NCBI GenBank assembly: GCA_012519055.1
Contig: JAAYQU010000037.1
Span: 20,512-84,511 of the forward strand
Reading direction: 5' to 3'
Source of the DNA: Bacteroidales bacterium
Lineage (GTDB): Bacteria; Bacteroidota; Bacteroidia; Bacteroidales; Salinivirgaceae
Length of the DNA: 64,000 nt
In this document: piece after piece, positions 36,897-45,453 of the stretch
Layout: each line of letters opens with the position of its first letter
Position numbering within the stretch: position 1 is the first letter of the stretch
Notes under the pieces: model-generated
What the model was told of the DNA's origin: nothing
The model's database searches: none
What the model saw: only the letters and a program-made list of their open reading frames with translations
Position numbers and translations under genes: made by a program

Positions 36897-37781
36897 CTAA
36901 AATTTTACGATTAGCCCCATCTCTTTATTAGAAAAAAATGGGACAACCGTATATTTTCCCTCTGACTTGTGGTATCTGTTCACAACTTTTCTTGCCACTA
37001 GATGTGAAATCCCTGCTGCAAAAACAACGTCTGACATCCAATGGTCACCGGCGATAATTCTCGAAACGCTTATTGAACCTGCGAACAGGTATAATACCGG
37101 AGGAACCCAAGAAACATCCTTATACTCTAAAGCAAAAACTGTCGCAACCGAGAAAAGCGCAGTTGTATGACCCGAATAAAAAGAACGTTTATGATTCTCC
37201 TGCCAATTTGGTCCATACCACATATCGTTGTTGGTAGAATAATCTGGTCGCAATCGACCGCTTAAATGCTTGGTTACATAGCATAATGTCATTGAAATTA
37301 TAAAAGAGTGCGCTGACAAATACGTTGTTCTACTTAGTTGACTATTTTTCGATATCAACCCTGCCGCTCCCAATCCTAAAACAGTTGATCCTACAAAAAC
37401 AGGATTGCCAAATTCGCTCACTGTTTTTCCGAATCTCTTTCCTGATTCAGAAATATTATCATCTATAAAGTCTTTGCAAATTTCATCTATAAAAAAATAT
37501 GAAAACGATGCTGACCCAAATAACAAAATAGTATTGTATATTTTGGTGTTATCCCATTTTTGAAAAGGACTTGTAACCACGTCTATTCCCGTTTTAAAAG
37601 TTTCGACAATAGATATGTCTGTGAACTTAAAAACAGAGCTTTCTGTTTGATCAACCGAAACAGTATCAATTTGCTGTTGTGCCACACCTCTTATGGAAAA
37701 CAGCAAAACCACTACGACAACTACAGCTCTGACTATCAATTTAATAAAAATATTAGTTGAACAAAAAACATTCTTCAACAA
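36897..37781 (-). CDS. PAP2-family membrane phosphatase
   Basis: 294 residues as drawn from a TTG at 37781; a second in-frame TTG at 37739 gives a cleaner signal peptide (IVRAVVVVVVLLF then RGVAQ) and is plausible because a TAACTTTG box overlaps the first TTG. The three phosphatase motifs are KHLSGRLRP, FYSGHTTALF and SRIIAGDHWMSD, giving the catalytic His residues. Several helices follow. The family acts on lipid phosphates such as undecaprenyl diphosphate or lipid A; which one is unknown. Closeness to lpxC-fabZ and lpxA, which are divergent, makes a lipid A phosphatase role possible but unproven. Confidence 0.85.
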   Translation of the reverse strand: MLKNVFCSTNIFIKLIVRAVVVVVVLLFSIRGVAQQQIDTVSVDQTESSVFKFTDISIVETFKTGIDVVTSPFQKWDNTKIYNTILLFGSASFSYFFIDEICKDFIDDNISESGKRFGKTVSEFGNPVFVGSTVLGLGAAGLISKNSQLSRTTYLSAHSFIISMTLCYVTKHLSGRLRPDYSTNNDMWYGPNWQENHKRSFYSGHTTALFSVATVFALEYKDVSWVPPVLYLFAGSISVSRIIAGDHWMSDVVFAAGISHLVARKVVNRYHKSEGKYTVVPFFSNKEMGLIVKF

Positions 37782-37827
37782 AGTTAGCTGATTAATTGAT
37801 ATTTACCACGTTTTAAAGGAAGCAACA

Positions 37828-37856
37828 TTGTTTTTCAAATACAATAATTATCTTTG
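37828..37856 (+). promoter_or_regulatory. Promoter of lpxC-fabZ
   Basis: TTG (37828-37830), 18 bases, then TATCTTTG (37849-37856). Transcription would begin about 23 bases before the ATG at 37886. Confidence 0.6.
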
Positions 37857-37885
37857 TAGGATTAAAGCAAAACTTTTTAAAAACT

Positions 37886-39280
37886 ATGACAAAAAAACAA
37901 ATTACTCTTAAACAGTCTTTTACAATAGAAGGCATTGGTCTTCACACAGGTTCCACAAACAAAGTTACGGTACATCCAGCACCTGAAAATTATGGATACA
38001 AATTTGTATTAACCAACGTAGAAGGAGAGCCTGAGATTCCTGCTTTAGCTGAATTTGTAGCAACCTCTGAACGTTGTACAACCCTGCAAAGAAATGACCA
38101 CAAAATTATGACAATGGAGCATCTTTTGGCTGCCCTATATGGCATGCAGGTTGACAATGCAAGGATTGAAGTAGATGGTAACGAAGTGCCAATCTTAGAT
38201 GGCAGTGCATTACCTTGGGTAAATGCAATAAAAAAAGCAGGATTGGTTGAGCAAGAGTTGGATAAAGAGTATTATGCCATAAATGAAACTGTAACTTACT
38301 CTGTTCCTGAAAAAGGGATTGAAATAAAGATAGAGCCTGCCGATGATTTTACGATTGACGTAATGATTGACTATAATAGTAAAGTTCTTGGCAATCAATA
38401 CGCTCGATTAACCGATATAAATAAATTTGAAACCGAAATAGCACCTTGCCGTACATTTGTATTCTTTCACGAATTAGAGGCTCTGTTCAAAAATAACCTG
38501 ATAAAAGGTGGAGACTGGGACAATGCGATTGTTATTGTCGAACATCCGGTAACAAAAGAACAGGTTCAGCATCTTGCCAAATTATTCAATAAACCGGCAA
38601 TAGAGGTTAAACCTGAGGGAATTTTGAACAATTTAGAGCTACGTTTCCACAACGAACCAGCAAGACACAAACTTCTAGACGTTATTGGAGATTTAGCACT
38701 TTGCGGAATGCCGTTAAAAGGCAGGGTTACGGCTGTTTGCCCGGGACATATGAGCAATACAGAACTTGCAAAAATCTTGCGTAAAAAAATCAGAGATTTA
38801 AGGAACAATCCACTTCCTCCAAAATACGATCCATTAGCTGAACCGATTTATGATATCAACAGGATAAAAGAGACATTACCACATCGTCCTCCATTCTTAC
38901 TTGTTGACAAGATAATGGAAATAAGTGATACTCACGTTATTGGAATTAAAAATGTGACTATGAACGAACCATTCTTTGTTGGTCACTTCCCAGACGAGCC
39001 AGTTATGCCTGGAGTGTTGCAAATCGAAGCTATGGCGCAAACCGGTGGGATTTTAGCGCTCAGTACCGTTCCCGATCCGGAAAATTATGCGACTTATTTT
39101 CTAAAAATTGACGGAGTCAAGTTCAAGAAAAAAGTGGTGCCTGGTGATGTTTTAGTATTTGAATTACGATTAGCCGAACCTATAAGAAGGGGAATAGTAA
39201 TAATGTCGGGACGTACTTTTGTTGGTAATACTATGGTATCAGAGGCATTTATGACTGCACAAATTGTAAAAGTAAAATAA
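37886..39280 (+). CDS. lpxC-fabZ: Bifunctional UDP-3-O-acyl-N-acetylglucosamine deacetylase / 3-hydroxyacyl-ACP dehydratase
   Basis: 464 residues. The LpxC part (about 1-310) commits lipid A synthesis: GIGLHTG near residue 16, the zinc-ligand MEHLLAALYG near 75, and HKLLDVIGDLALCG with further ligands. The FabZ part (from about 318) dehydrates 3-hydroxyacyl-ACP: LPHRPPFLLVDKIMEI and the catalytic His/Glu in GHFPDEPVMPGVLQIEAMAQ. The fusion is a hallmark of Bacteroidota. lpxA follows after 66 bases. The start is an ATG with a well-placed promoter. Confidence 0.97.
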   Translation: MTKKQITLKQSFTIEGIGLHTGSTNKVTVHPAPENYGYKFVLTNVEGEPEIPALAEFVATSERCTTLQRNDHKIMTMEHLLAALYGMQVDNARIEVDGNEVPILDGSALPWVNAIKKAGLVEQELDKEYYAINETVTYSVPEKGIEIKIEPADDFTIDVMIDYNSKVLGNQYARLTDINKFETEIAPCRTFVFFHELEALFKNNLIKGGDWDNAIVIVEHPVTKEQVQHLAKLFNKPAIEVKPEGILNNLELRFHNEPARHKLLDVIGDLALCGMPLKGRVTAVCPGHMSNTELAKILRKKIRDLRNNPLPPKYDPLAEPIYDINRIKETLPHRPPFLLVDKIMEISDTHVIGIKNVTMNEPFFVGHFPDEPVMPGVLQIEAMAQTGGILALSTVPDPENYATYFLKIDGVKFKKKVVPGDVLVFELRLAEPIRRGIVIMSGRTFVGNTMVSEAFMTAQIVKVK

Positions 39281-39346
39281 TTATCATAAAAAACATTCAT
39301 AGTATTTGAATTTTTATTAATTTGCACACGATTAAATCAAGGACAT

Positions 39347-40129
39347 ATGATCAGCAATTTAGCCTGTGTACATAAGGAAGCAAAAATTGGGTCTAATGTA
39401 AAAATAGATCCTTTCGCATATATTGATGCAGATGTTGTAATTGGCGATAACTGTTGGATTGGACCTCATGCAACTGTTTTTAGTGGTTCAAGAATAGGAA
39501 ATAATTGCAAAGTGTTTCCGGGAGCTGTTGTCGGAGCTATTCCTCAAGATTTAAAATTCGCAGGAGAATATACCACAGTAGAAATAGGAGATAACACAAC
39601 TCTTAGAGAAGCTGTTACAGTAAACAGAGGTACTGCAGCAAAAGGCAAAACCGTTATAGGAAACAATGTTCTACTTATGGCATGCGCACACGTTGGACAC
39701 GATTGTATAATAGGCAACAATGTTGTAGTTGCAAATTCCTCTCTTTTTGGAGGCGAAGTTATTGTAGACGATTTTGCAATTATTGGAGGAGCATCTGCTA
39801 TTCATCAATTTGTTCATATAGGAGCACATTCAATTCTTGCAGGAGGTTCATTAGTTGGCAAAGATATTCCTCCATACGTAAAGGCTGCTCGTTTGCCTAT
39901 TTCGTATTGTGGAGTAAACTCTATTGGACTGCGCAGACGCAATTTTAGCAATGAAACCATTCAAGAAATACAAGATATTTACAGAATATTATTCATGAGA
40001 GGGTTAAATTACTCAGACGCAGTAGAATATATAGAAACTGAATTAGCCGCATCTAAAGAACGTGACGAAATAATTATGTTTGTAAGAAACTCGAAACGTG
40101 GCATAATGAAAGGATATACTGGTCAATAA
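39347..40129 (+). CDS. lpxA: UDP-N-acetylglucosamine O-acyltransferase
   Basis: 260 residues. First acylation of lipid A synthesis, using 3-hydroxyacyl-ACP. Left-handed beta-helix hexapeptide repeats run through residues 1-190. The catalytic His lies in LLMACAHVGHDC near residue 122, and IHQFVHIGAHSILAGGSLV and the helical tail (RRRNFSNETIQEIQDIY) are typical. The length is normal. It follows lpxC-fabZ, as in other Bacteroidota; a TATTTG-like sequence just upstream could give additional transcription. Confidence 0.96.
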   Translation: MISNLACVHKEAKIGSNVKIDPFAYIDADVVIGDNCWIGPHATVFSGSRIGNNCKVFPGAVVGAIPQDLKFAGEYTTVEIGDNTTLREAVTVNRGTAAKGKTVIGNNVLLMACAHVGHDCIIGNNVVVANSSLFGGEVIVDDFAIIGGASAIHQFVHIGAHSILAGGSLVGKDIPPYVKAARLPISYCGVNSIGLRRRNFSNETIQEIQDIYRILFMRGLNYSDAVEYIETELAASKERDEIIMFVRNSKRGIMKGYTGQ

Positions 40130-40154
40130 TAACAAATTATAAGTCAAAAACATC

Positions 40155-40184
40155 TTGTATCATAACATAAATTTCTTATATTTG
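40155..40184 (+). promoter_or_regulatory. Promoter of the universal stress protein gene
   Basis: TTG (40155-40157), 19 bases, then TATATTTG (40177-40184), 30 bases before the ATG at 40214. Confidence 0.65.
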
Positions 40185-40213
40185 GCTCAAGACAAACCAA
40201 AAAACCACATAAT

Positions 40214-41041
40214 ATGCTGAACGGAAAAAATATAGCTGTCACCTGGGATTTCACAGAAATGTCCGAATATGCTGCGGCACACGCCGTTAAATTGGCTAAA
40301 CACTTAAATTGTAATGTGCTGCTATTACATATTGTAAAAAGAGAGTCGGAACGTGCTGATGCTGAGCAGAGATTACAAGAAGCAGCAGAAAAAATTAACC
40401 AAAATTACAACATCATGCCACTTACCCAGATTGTAGTTGGCGATATATTTAGAAGTATCGGACAATTTACCTCTGACAGCAAAAATGATATTAACATGGT
40501 GGTAATGGGAACTCATGGTATGAGAGGCATGCAAAAAATAACTGGCAGCTGGGCTTTGAAAGTTATCGCCAGCTCAACAGTCCCATTTATTGTAGTGCAA
40601 GACATGCCTTCAGAAAAGAAACTTACCGACATTGTGTTTCCAGTAGACTTTAGAGCAGAAAACAAAGAAAAGCTAGTTTGGGCTATAAACCTCGCTCAAT
40701 ATTTTACTTTAAAAATTCACATATTTAAAGAACTTGTTGAGGATCAGCTACATTTGAAAAAGATAAACTCAAACTTACTATTTGCAGATAAGTTTTTGTC
40801 AAAGTATGGCATTGAATATGAAATACATACTGCAAAATCGAAAGGTAATTTTGAAACACAGTTGGTTGATTTTGCAATAGATATTAACGCCGATTTAATC
40901 TTAGTGATGACGACTAAAAACATTGGCTTTACCGACTACGTTTTTGGAGCAAGTGAGCAATCCATAATTGCCAACAACGCTAAAGTGCCTATTTTATGTG
41001 TTAATCCACGAAAAGATCTTGCAGGCTCAAGTTCCTGGTAA
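40214..41041 (+). CDS. Tandem universal stress protein (UspA family)
   Basis: 275 residues, two Usp domains. The first (about 4-138) has the ATP-binding pattern G-2X-G-9X-G-S within GTHGMRGMQKITGSW. The second (about 140-270) has a degenerate version (NIGFTDYVFGASEQSI). Such proteins help survival of stress, often by binding ATP; the specific role is unknown. It is a single gene with its own promoter and terminator, upstream of a Crp/Fnr-type regulator on the same strand that might control it. Confidence 0.9.
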   Translation: MLNGKNIAVTWDFTEMSEYAAAHAVKLAKHLNCNVLLLHIVKRESERADAEQRLQEAAEKINQNYNIMPLTQIVVGDIFRSIGQFTSDSKNDINMVVMGTHGMRGMQKITGSWALKVIASSTVPFIVVQDMPSEKKLTDIVFPVDFRAENKEKLVWAINLAQYFTLKIHIFKELVEDQLHLKKINSNLLFADKFLSKYGIEYEIHTAKSKGNFETQLVDFAIDINADLILVMTTKNIGFTDYVFGASEQSIIANNAKVPILCVNPRKDLAGSSSW

Positions 41042-41076
41042 ATATTTGAAACACAACTAATAATTTGTTGTCTTGT

Positions 41077-41112
41077 GTCCGAAATAGAGAATTAATAAAC
41101 TCCATTTCGGAC
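41077..41112 (+). terminator. Hairpin terminator downstream of the Usp gene
   Basis: GTCCGAAAT (41077-41085) and ATTTCGGAC (41104-41112) form a perfect 9-bp stem, with further GAG/CTC pairing inside, followed by a T-rich stretch that also holds the next gene's promoter. Confidence 0.75.
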
Positions 41113-41120
41113 ATTTTATT

Positions 41121-41128
41121 TATATTTG
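41121..41128 (+). promoter_or_regulatory. Candidate -7 box for the Crp/Fnr-type gene
   Basis: TATATTTG, 34 bases before the ATG at 41163, immediately after the Usp terminator. The -33 position falls in the terminator stem (TTTCGG), a weak match. Confidence 0.5.
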
Positions 41129-41162
41129 TAAGCCATACTAATTTCTCCACACTAGCCGTACT

Positions 41163-41870
41163 ATGATAAAACAGAAACCAAAGATCCCTTCGTGCAATGA
41201 ATGTGTTTCTGACATGAGTAGTCTATTCAGACATCTCACCAACGAGCAGTTAGAGACACTTAATTATGATAAAAGTTGTCAGTTTTACCATCGTGGCGAT
41301 TATGTGTTTCACGAAGGAAATAGGGCAACAGGTTGTTACTGTATATATTCTGGAGTTGTCAAATTATACAAAACCGGAATTGAAGGGAAAAAACAGATAA
41401 TAATTTTAGCAAAAAAAGGAGATATTATTGGTTATCGTTCAGTTATAGCAGCAGAACCATTTTGCACAACCGCACAAGTTCACGAAGATGCTTCACTCTG
41501 TTTTATTCCTTCTGACGTTATTCACAAGCTTATACAACAAAATCATGCTTTTAGCCTTGCAATGCTAAAATTGGTATGCAAAGAGCTTGGAGAGGCAAAC
41601 AACATAATTACAGATATTGCACAGAAAACTGTTAAAGAGAGATTGGCAGAGGCACTTTTAGTACTTCAATCTTCGTTCGGAAATGACACAGATGGTTTTT
41701 TACGCATTACGCTTACACGCGAAGAGTTATCGAATATTGTTGGGACTGCAACAGAGTCGGTAATAAGACAACTGTCTGATTTCAAGAGCGATAGACTTAT
41801 TGAACTTTGTGGTAGAAAAATAAAACTACTAAATATTAAGCAATTAGAGCGTTACGCTAATATGCCATAA
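41163..41870 (+). CDS. Crp/Fnr-family transcriptional regulator
   Basis: 235 residues. An N-terminal cyclic-nucleotide-binding-like beta-roll (about 30-145; FHEGNRATGCYCIYSGVVKLYK) and a C-terminal winged helix (about 160-230; LTREELSNIVGTATESVIRQL). Two N-terminal Cys in PSCNECVSDM are reminiscent of Fnr, but the four-Cys iron-sulphur pattern is not complete, so the signal is unknown. It follows the Usp gene and is followed by REP element D. Regulation of stress or anaerobic genes is a guess from the family. Confidence 0.88.
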   Translation: MIKQKPKIPSCNECVSDMSSLFRHLTNEQLETLNYDKSCQFYHRGDYVFHEGNRATGCYCIYSGVVKLYKTGIEGKKQIIILAKKGDIIGYRSVIAAEPFCTTAQVHEDASLCFIPSDVIHKLIQQNHAFSLAMLKLVCKELGEANNIITDIAQKTVKERLAEALLVLQSSFGNDTDGFLRITLTREELSNIVGTATESVIRQLSDFKSDRLIELCGRKIKLLNIKQLERYANMP

Positions 41871-41990
41871 GCAATTAGCAATGAACAATGTGCAATTAAC
41901 AATTAATCAATTGATTATCATCAATTGCCACGACTTTTAAGTCGTGGAACAGATTGACACATGTTTATGGGATTTAGCCCAAGTTTAAAG
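41871..41990. repeat. REP-like element D (inverted orientation)
   Basis: Reads in the opposite direction from copies A to C: a TTAACAATTAATC-rich part first, then the perfect palindrome CCACGACTTTTAAGTCGTGG (41928-41947), ACACATGT and GGGATTTAGCCCAAGTTTAAA. It lies between convergent genes. Confidence 0.65.
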
Positions 41991-41998
41991 ATACCGCC

Positions 41999-43969
41999 TT
42001 AGAATATTGAACGTGAGCCATATTCTGATGATAGTTGCTTTTTAATCTGATTTATTCTGTTCAGTTTATCAAAAACTATTGCAAGCTCCTCTTCTTGAAT
42101 ATTGGGGTCTTTTAATTTTTTAGACAATTCCTTTTGTAATCGTTTAAGTCTTCGCCACTTATACTCGTTTGTGATTTTGTGAATTGCTTTTGCAAGCTGT
42201 AGCTCTTCGGCAACTGGATTTATTGTGTCTCGCTCCCATATTTTTGAAAGAGTGTGTCCGGGTGCTAGTATTTCAGAGGCTTTTATTGAAATCTCTATTT
42301 CTGGATTATGGGTAAAGTAGTATCGCGAGAGTGGCACATTCTTCTTTAACGAATCGCTATAAATGGAGAAAATTTTTGCTAAAGTACTGTCGAGCGGCAC
42401 CATATCGTCACGTTCAAGCTCTTCAACAATAAACTCAGCTACAGTAATATAGGTCTGGCTTTTCGACTCAATATCAGATTCAACTGTAAAAACATCACGC
42501 TCGCCATATTCGAGCATAAAACGAATTAATTCAATTTCTGTTACGGCAATCTCATTGTATACGGAGCTGGTTTTTCCCATTTTTCCAACATCAGATGTTT
42601 CTGCTGAAACAGCCTCATCGGGTTTTATTTGACTTTCGCTCTGAGCCTTAAGAAATTCCTTTTGGTCGCGCTTTTTTATGATTTTATTCGTAGCACTGTG
42701 TAAAACATCTTCGGAAATATCCAACATACGGCTACACTCCTGAATATAAACACTACGCGTAATCATATTTGGAATACACGATATTGATTGCACTATATCA
42801 TTGACCATCGACGCTTTTTTAATAGGATCGCCTTTGGCATCATCAAGCATCAACTTAACTTTAAAGCGGATAAAGTCGGTTTCATTCTTGTTTATGTAAT
42901 CAACAAACGCACTTGCGCTGTTTTTGCGCGCAAACGAGTCAGGGTCTTCTCCATCGGGCAAAAGACACACTTTAACGTTTAACCCTTCGGTAAGAATCAT
43001 GTCAATACCGCGCAACGAAGCCTTAATCCCTGCACTATCGCCATCGTAAAGGACTGTCAGATTTTGCGTAAAACGTCTAATAAGGCGTATCTGTTCGGTA
43101 GTTAACGATGTTCCTGACGAGGCTACTACGTTTTCTACTCCACACTGGTGCATACTTAAAACATCGGTATATCCCTCGACAAGAAAACAGGAGTCGTTTT
43201 GAGTTATCGCTCTGCGGGACTGGTAGATACCATACAGTACTTTACTTTTTTGATATAAAACTGTTTCAGGCGAATTTAAATATTTGGCTATGTTGCTCTC
43301 CTTTTGCATAGTACGCCCACCAAAGCCAATTGTTTGCCCCGTTATTCCCTGAATGGGAAATATTACTCTGTCATAAAAGCGGTCGTAAAGGGTACCATTT
43401 CTCTCAATCGACATACCACTTTCAGTTAAAACATCAGCTTTAAATCCCTTTTTTAGTGCGGCTTGCGAAAAGGCTCTACGATCTGATGGGCTGTATCCCA
43501 ACTGAAAACGCTCTATAATAACGTCCGTAAATCCGCGTTCGCGAAAATAACTAAATCCTATATTTTGCCCCTCTTGAGTTTTGTGCAACTGCTCTTTAAA
43601 CCAATCGTTTGCAAAGCTTATCAACACTTGTTGGGCTTCACGTTTGTTTTTTTGGATAATCTGCTCGGGATCGGGTTCGGTCTCCTCAATCTCGATATGA
43701 TATTTTTTTGCCAAAAACTTCAGTGCCTCGACATAAGTCATGTTTTCGTGCTCCATAACAAAACCCACAACATTTCCCGACTTCCCACAACCAAAACATT
43801 TAAAGATACTCTTCGCGGGCGATACAGTAAAAGATGGTGTGCGTTCATTGTGAAAAGGACAACTGCCAAGATAGTTCGCCCCACGTTTTTTCAACGAAAC
43901 AAACTCGCCAATGACCTCAACTATATCGGCACGCTCATAGATTCTATCAATGGTAAGTCTATCAATCAT
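41999..43969 (-). CDS. dnaG: DNA primase
   Basis: 656 residues. Makes RNA primers for replication. The N-terminal CHC2 zinc finger is CPFHNERTPSF with FKCFGCGKSG (about residues 37-68). The Toprim core has FLVEGYTDVLSMHQ near 258 and the acidic LYDGDSAGIKAS near 310. A C-terminal helical region would bind the DnaB helicase. The length is usual. It is upstream of no operon partner; the delta-prime gene lies 50 bases before it on the same strand, so co-transcription is possible. Confidence 0.96.
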   Translation of the reverse strand: MIDRLTIDRIYERADIVEVIGEFVSLKKRGANYLGSCPFHNERTPSFTVSPAKSIFKCFGCGKSGNVVGFVMEHENMTYVEALKFLAKKYHIEIEETEPDPEQIIQKNKREAQQVLISFANDWFKEQLHKTQEGQNIGFSYFRERGFTDVIIERFQLGYSPSDRRAFSQAALKKGFKADVLTESGMSIERNGTLYDRFYDRVIFPIQGITGQTIGFGGRTMQKESNIAKYLNSPETVLYQKSKVLYGIYQSRRAITQNDSCFLVEGYTDVLSMHQCGVENVVASSGTSLTTEQIRLIRRFTQNLTVLYDGDSAGIKASLRGIDMILTEGLNVKVCLLPDGEDPDSFARKNSASAFVDYINKNETDFIRFKVKLMLDDAKGDPIKKASMVNDIVQSISCIPNMITRSVYIQECSRMLDISEDVLHSATNKIIKKRDQKEFLKAQSESQIKPDEAVSAETSDVGKMGKTSSVYNEIAVTEIELIRFMLEYGERDVFTVESDIESKSQTYITVAEFIVEELERDDMVPLDSTLAKIFSIYSDSLKKNVPLSRYYFTHNPEIEISIKASEILAPGHTLSKIWERDTINPVAEELQLAKAIHKITNEYKWRRLKRLQKELSKKLKDPNIQEEELAIVFDKLNRINQIKKQLSSEYGSRSIF

Positions 43970-44018
43970 TTACTGTAGATTTTAACGCAAACGGTAAATT
44001 TACATTACTATGGAAAAC

Positions 44019-45125
44019 TTATAACATTTTCTTTAATTGCAACGACACATCAAACAGCGCTAACTGCGGATAAACATTTCGTTCTATATGGTAAATTGCA
44101 TCGTTTAACAACTTATAAATTGCTCTTGCTTGTTGAAAATTTATATCGAGCTTTACTGCACTTGTTGCACTGTCAGACAGGATTTTATTATCAGACGGTG
44201 CTACTGTTTCTATGATATTACGTCTGATATTGTGCGTAATATAGCTAAGAAACTCAATGTAAGAATTCATACCTCTGTCCAATTGTGTATTTATAAAATC
44301 CCAAATCTCTACAGTTTGCTCATTCTTACTTAGTTGTATAAACTTATTAAAGTTTTCGATATTTTGCTGAAGCTCATCGACTTTGTCGAACAGTTCGATT
44401 GAACGCGCCAAATCGCCCTCAGCGAAAAATGCCAAGTCTGTGGCTTTTGCGCTGTCTATTTGATAGTTAGCTGATAAATAGTTGGCTACTTCGGCTACAT
44501 CAATCGGAGGGATATTTACGATTTGCGTACGGCTAAGAATCGTTTGCAGCAGTTGTTCCGGCTGTGCTGCGATTAAAAAGAAGTATGTATTTTGTGGTGG
44601 CTCTTCTAAAATCTTCAAAATCTTGTTAGCAGTTACGTCGTTCATTTTTTCAGCCATCCAGATTATCATTATTTTGTGATAACCCTCGAAGCTTTTCATG
44701 CTTAGCTTGCGATTTATCAGATCGCTTTCGTCTTTATAAATAGTTCCTTTGCTGTTCTCGGTGGCGATTTCGCGTATCCAATCGTTGCTTGTGGCATAGG
44801 GCGTTGCTAACAGAAATTTGCGCCATTCTACTAAATAACTGTCAGATACAGGATCTTTGCCTTTTTTATTTACAACAGGAAAAATAAAATGAACGTCGGG
44901 GTGCACAAGTTTGTCAAACTTCTTGCACGAAGGGCACTCACCGCAAGCATCTTCTTCGGAACGCTCGCGACACATAATGTAACGCGACATCGCCAAAGTT
45001 ATCGGCAAACATCCATGCCCCTCTTTCCCTGCGAGTAGCGTTGCATGCCCCAATCGTCCGTTTGTAAACGAGTTTCGAAGCTTTTGTACAATATCCTGCT
45101 GACCAACTATTTCCTTAAAAAACAT
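44019..45125 (-). CDS. holB: DNA polymerase III delta-prime subunit
   Basis: 368 residues. A clamp-loader AAA+ subunit. The N-terminal block FFKEIVGQQDIVQKL is typical; the P-loop is degenerate (AGKEGHGCLP), fitting the non-hydrolysing delta-prime. The zinc-binding Cys cluster CGECPSCKKF lies near residue 65. NKILKILEEPPQNTYFFLIA (sensor 1 region) and LSRTQIV follow. No tau/gamma features occur. It lies upstream of dnaG on the same strand. Confidence 0.88.
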   Translation of the reverse strand: MFFKEIVGQQDIVQKLRNSFTNGRLGHATLLAGKEGHGCLPITLAMSRYIMCRERSEEDACGECPSCKKFDKLVHPDVHFIFPVVNKKGKDPVSDSYLVEWRKFLLATPYATSNDWIREIATENSKGTIYKDESDLINRKLSMKSFEGYHKIMIIWMAEKMNDVTANKILKILEEPPQNTYFFLIAAQPEQLLQTILSRTQIVNIPPIDVAEVANYLSANYQIDSAKATDLAFFAEGDLARSIELFDKVDELQQNIENFNKFIQLSKNEQTVEIWDFINTQLDRGMNSYIEFLSYITHNIRRNIIETVAPSDNKILSDSATSAVKLDINFQQARAIYKLLNDAIYHIERNVYPQLALFDVSLQLKKML

Positions 45126-45256
45126 CTGTTTTATTTTTATGCAACAAAGTTAATCTTTTCTTACAGTTTTTAAATATCAAACGCTCGACTTTTACCTTTC
45201 TCCTTGTTCCTTTAACCTTTTTACAATAATCAATTCATTAACTCCTCAAATTACAC

Positions 45257-45264
45257 TATCTTTG
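45257..45264 (+). promoter_or_regulatory. Candidate -7 box of pgk
   Basis: TATCTTTG, an exact TAnnTTTG match. It is about 190 bases before the pgk ATG, which would give an unusually long leader. No clear -33 TTG was found. Confidence 0.45.
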
Positions 45265-45363
45265 AGGTTTGATAAATTAATAATTTTAAAGAGAGGGTTA
45301 TATTCCCTGAAATTATTTAATTTTATATCGGAAATTGATTCTCATACCGATTGGACAGCTACT

Positions 45364-45398
45364 ATAGTCCAAACTTCACTATCGTTCGTTTGAACTAT
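45364..45398 (+). promoter_or_regulatory. Inverted repeat in the pgk leader
   Basis: ATAGTCCAAAC pairs with GTTTGAACTAT in 10 of 11 positions around a 13-base loop, about 55 bases before the ATG. It could be an mRNA structure or an operator; no T-run follows, so termination is less likely. Confidence 0.4.
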
Positions 45399-45453
45399 GT
45401 ATCTGTAACATCGGCATTTACAAATGTTATTATAAACCAAAAAACTTAACATA

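Larger units (their letters stand above)
45126..45453 (+). other. Intergenic region with the pgk promoter and a structured leader
   Basis: This 328-base gap between divergent holB and pgk contains no gene that I can support. It has a TATCTTTG box at 45257-45264 and, in the expected 5' leader, an inverted repeat at 45364-45374 and 45388-45398. Confidence 0.5.
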
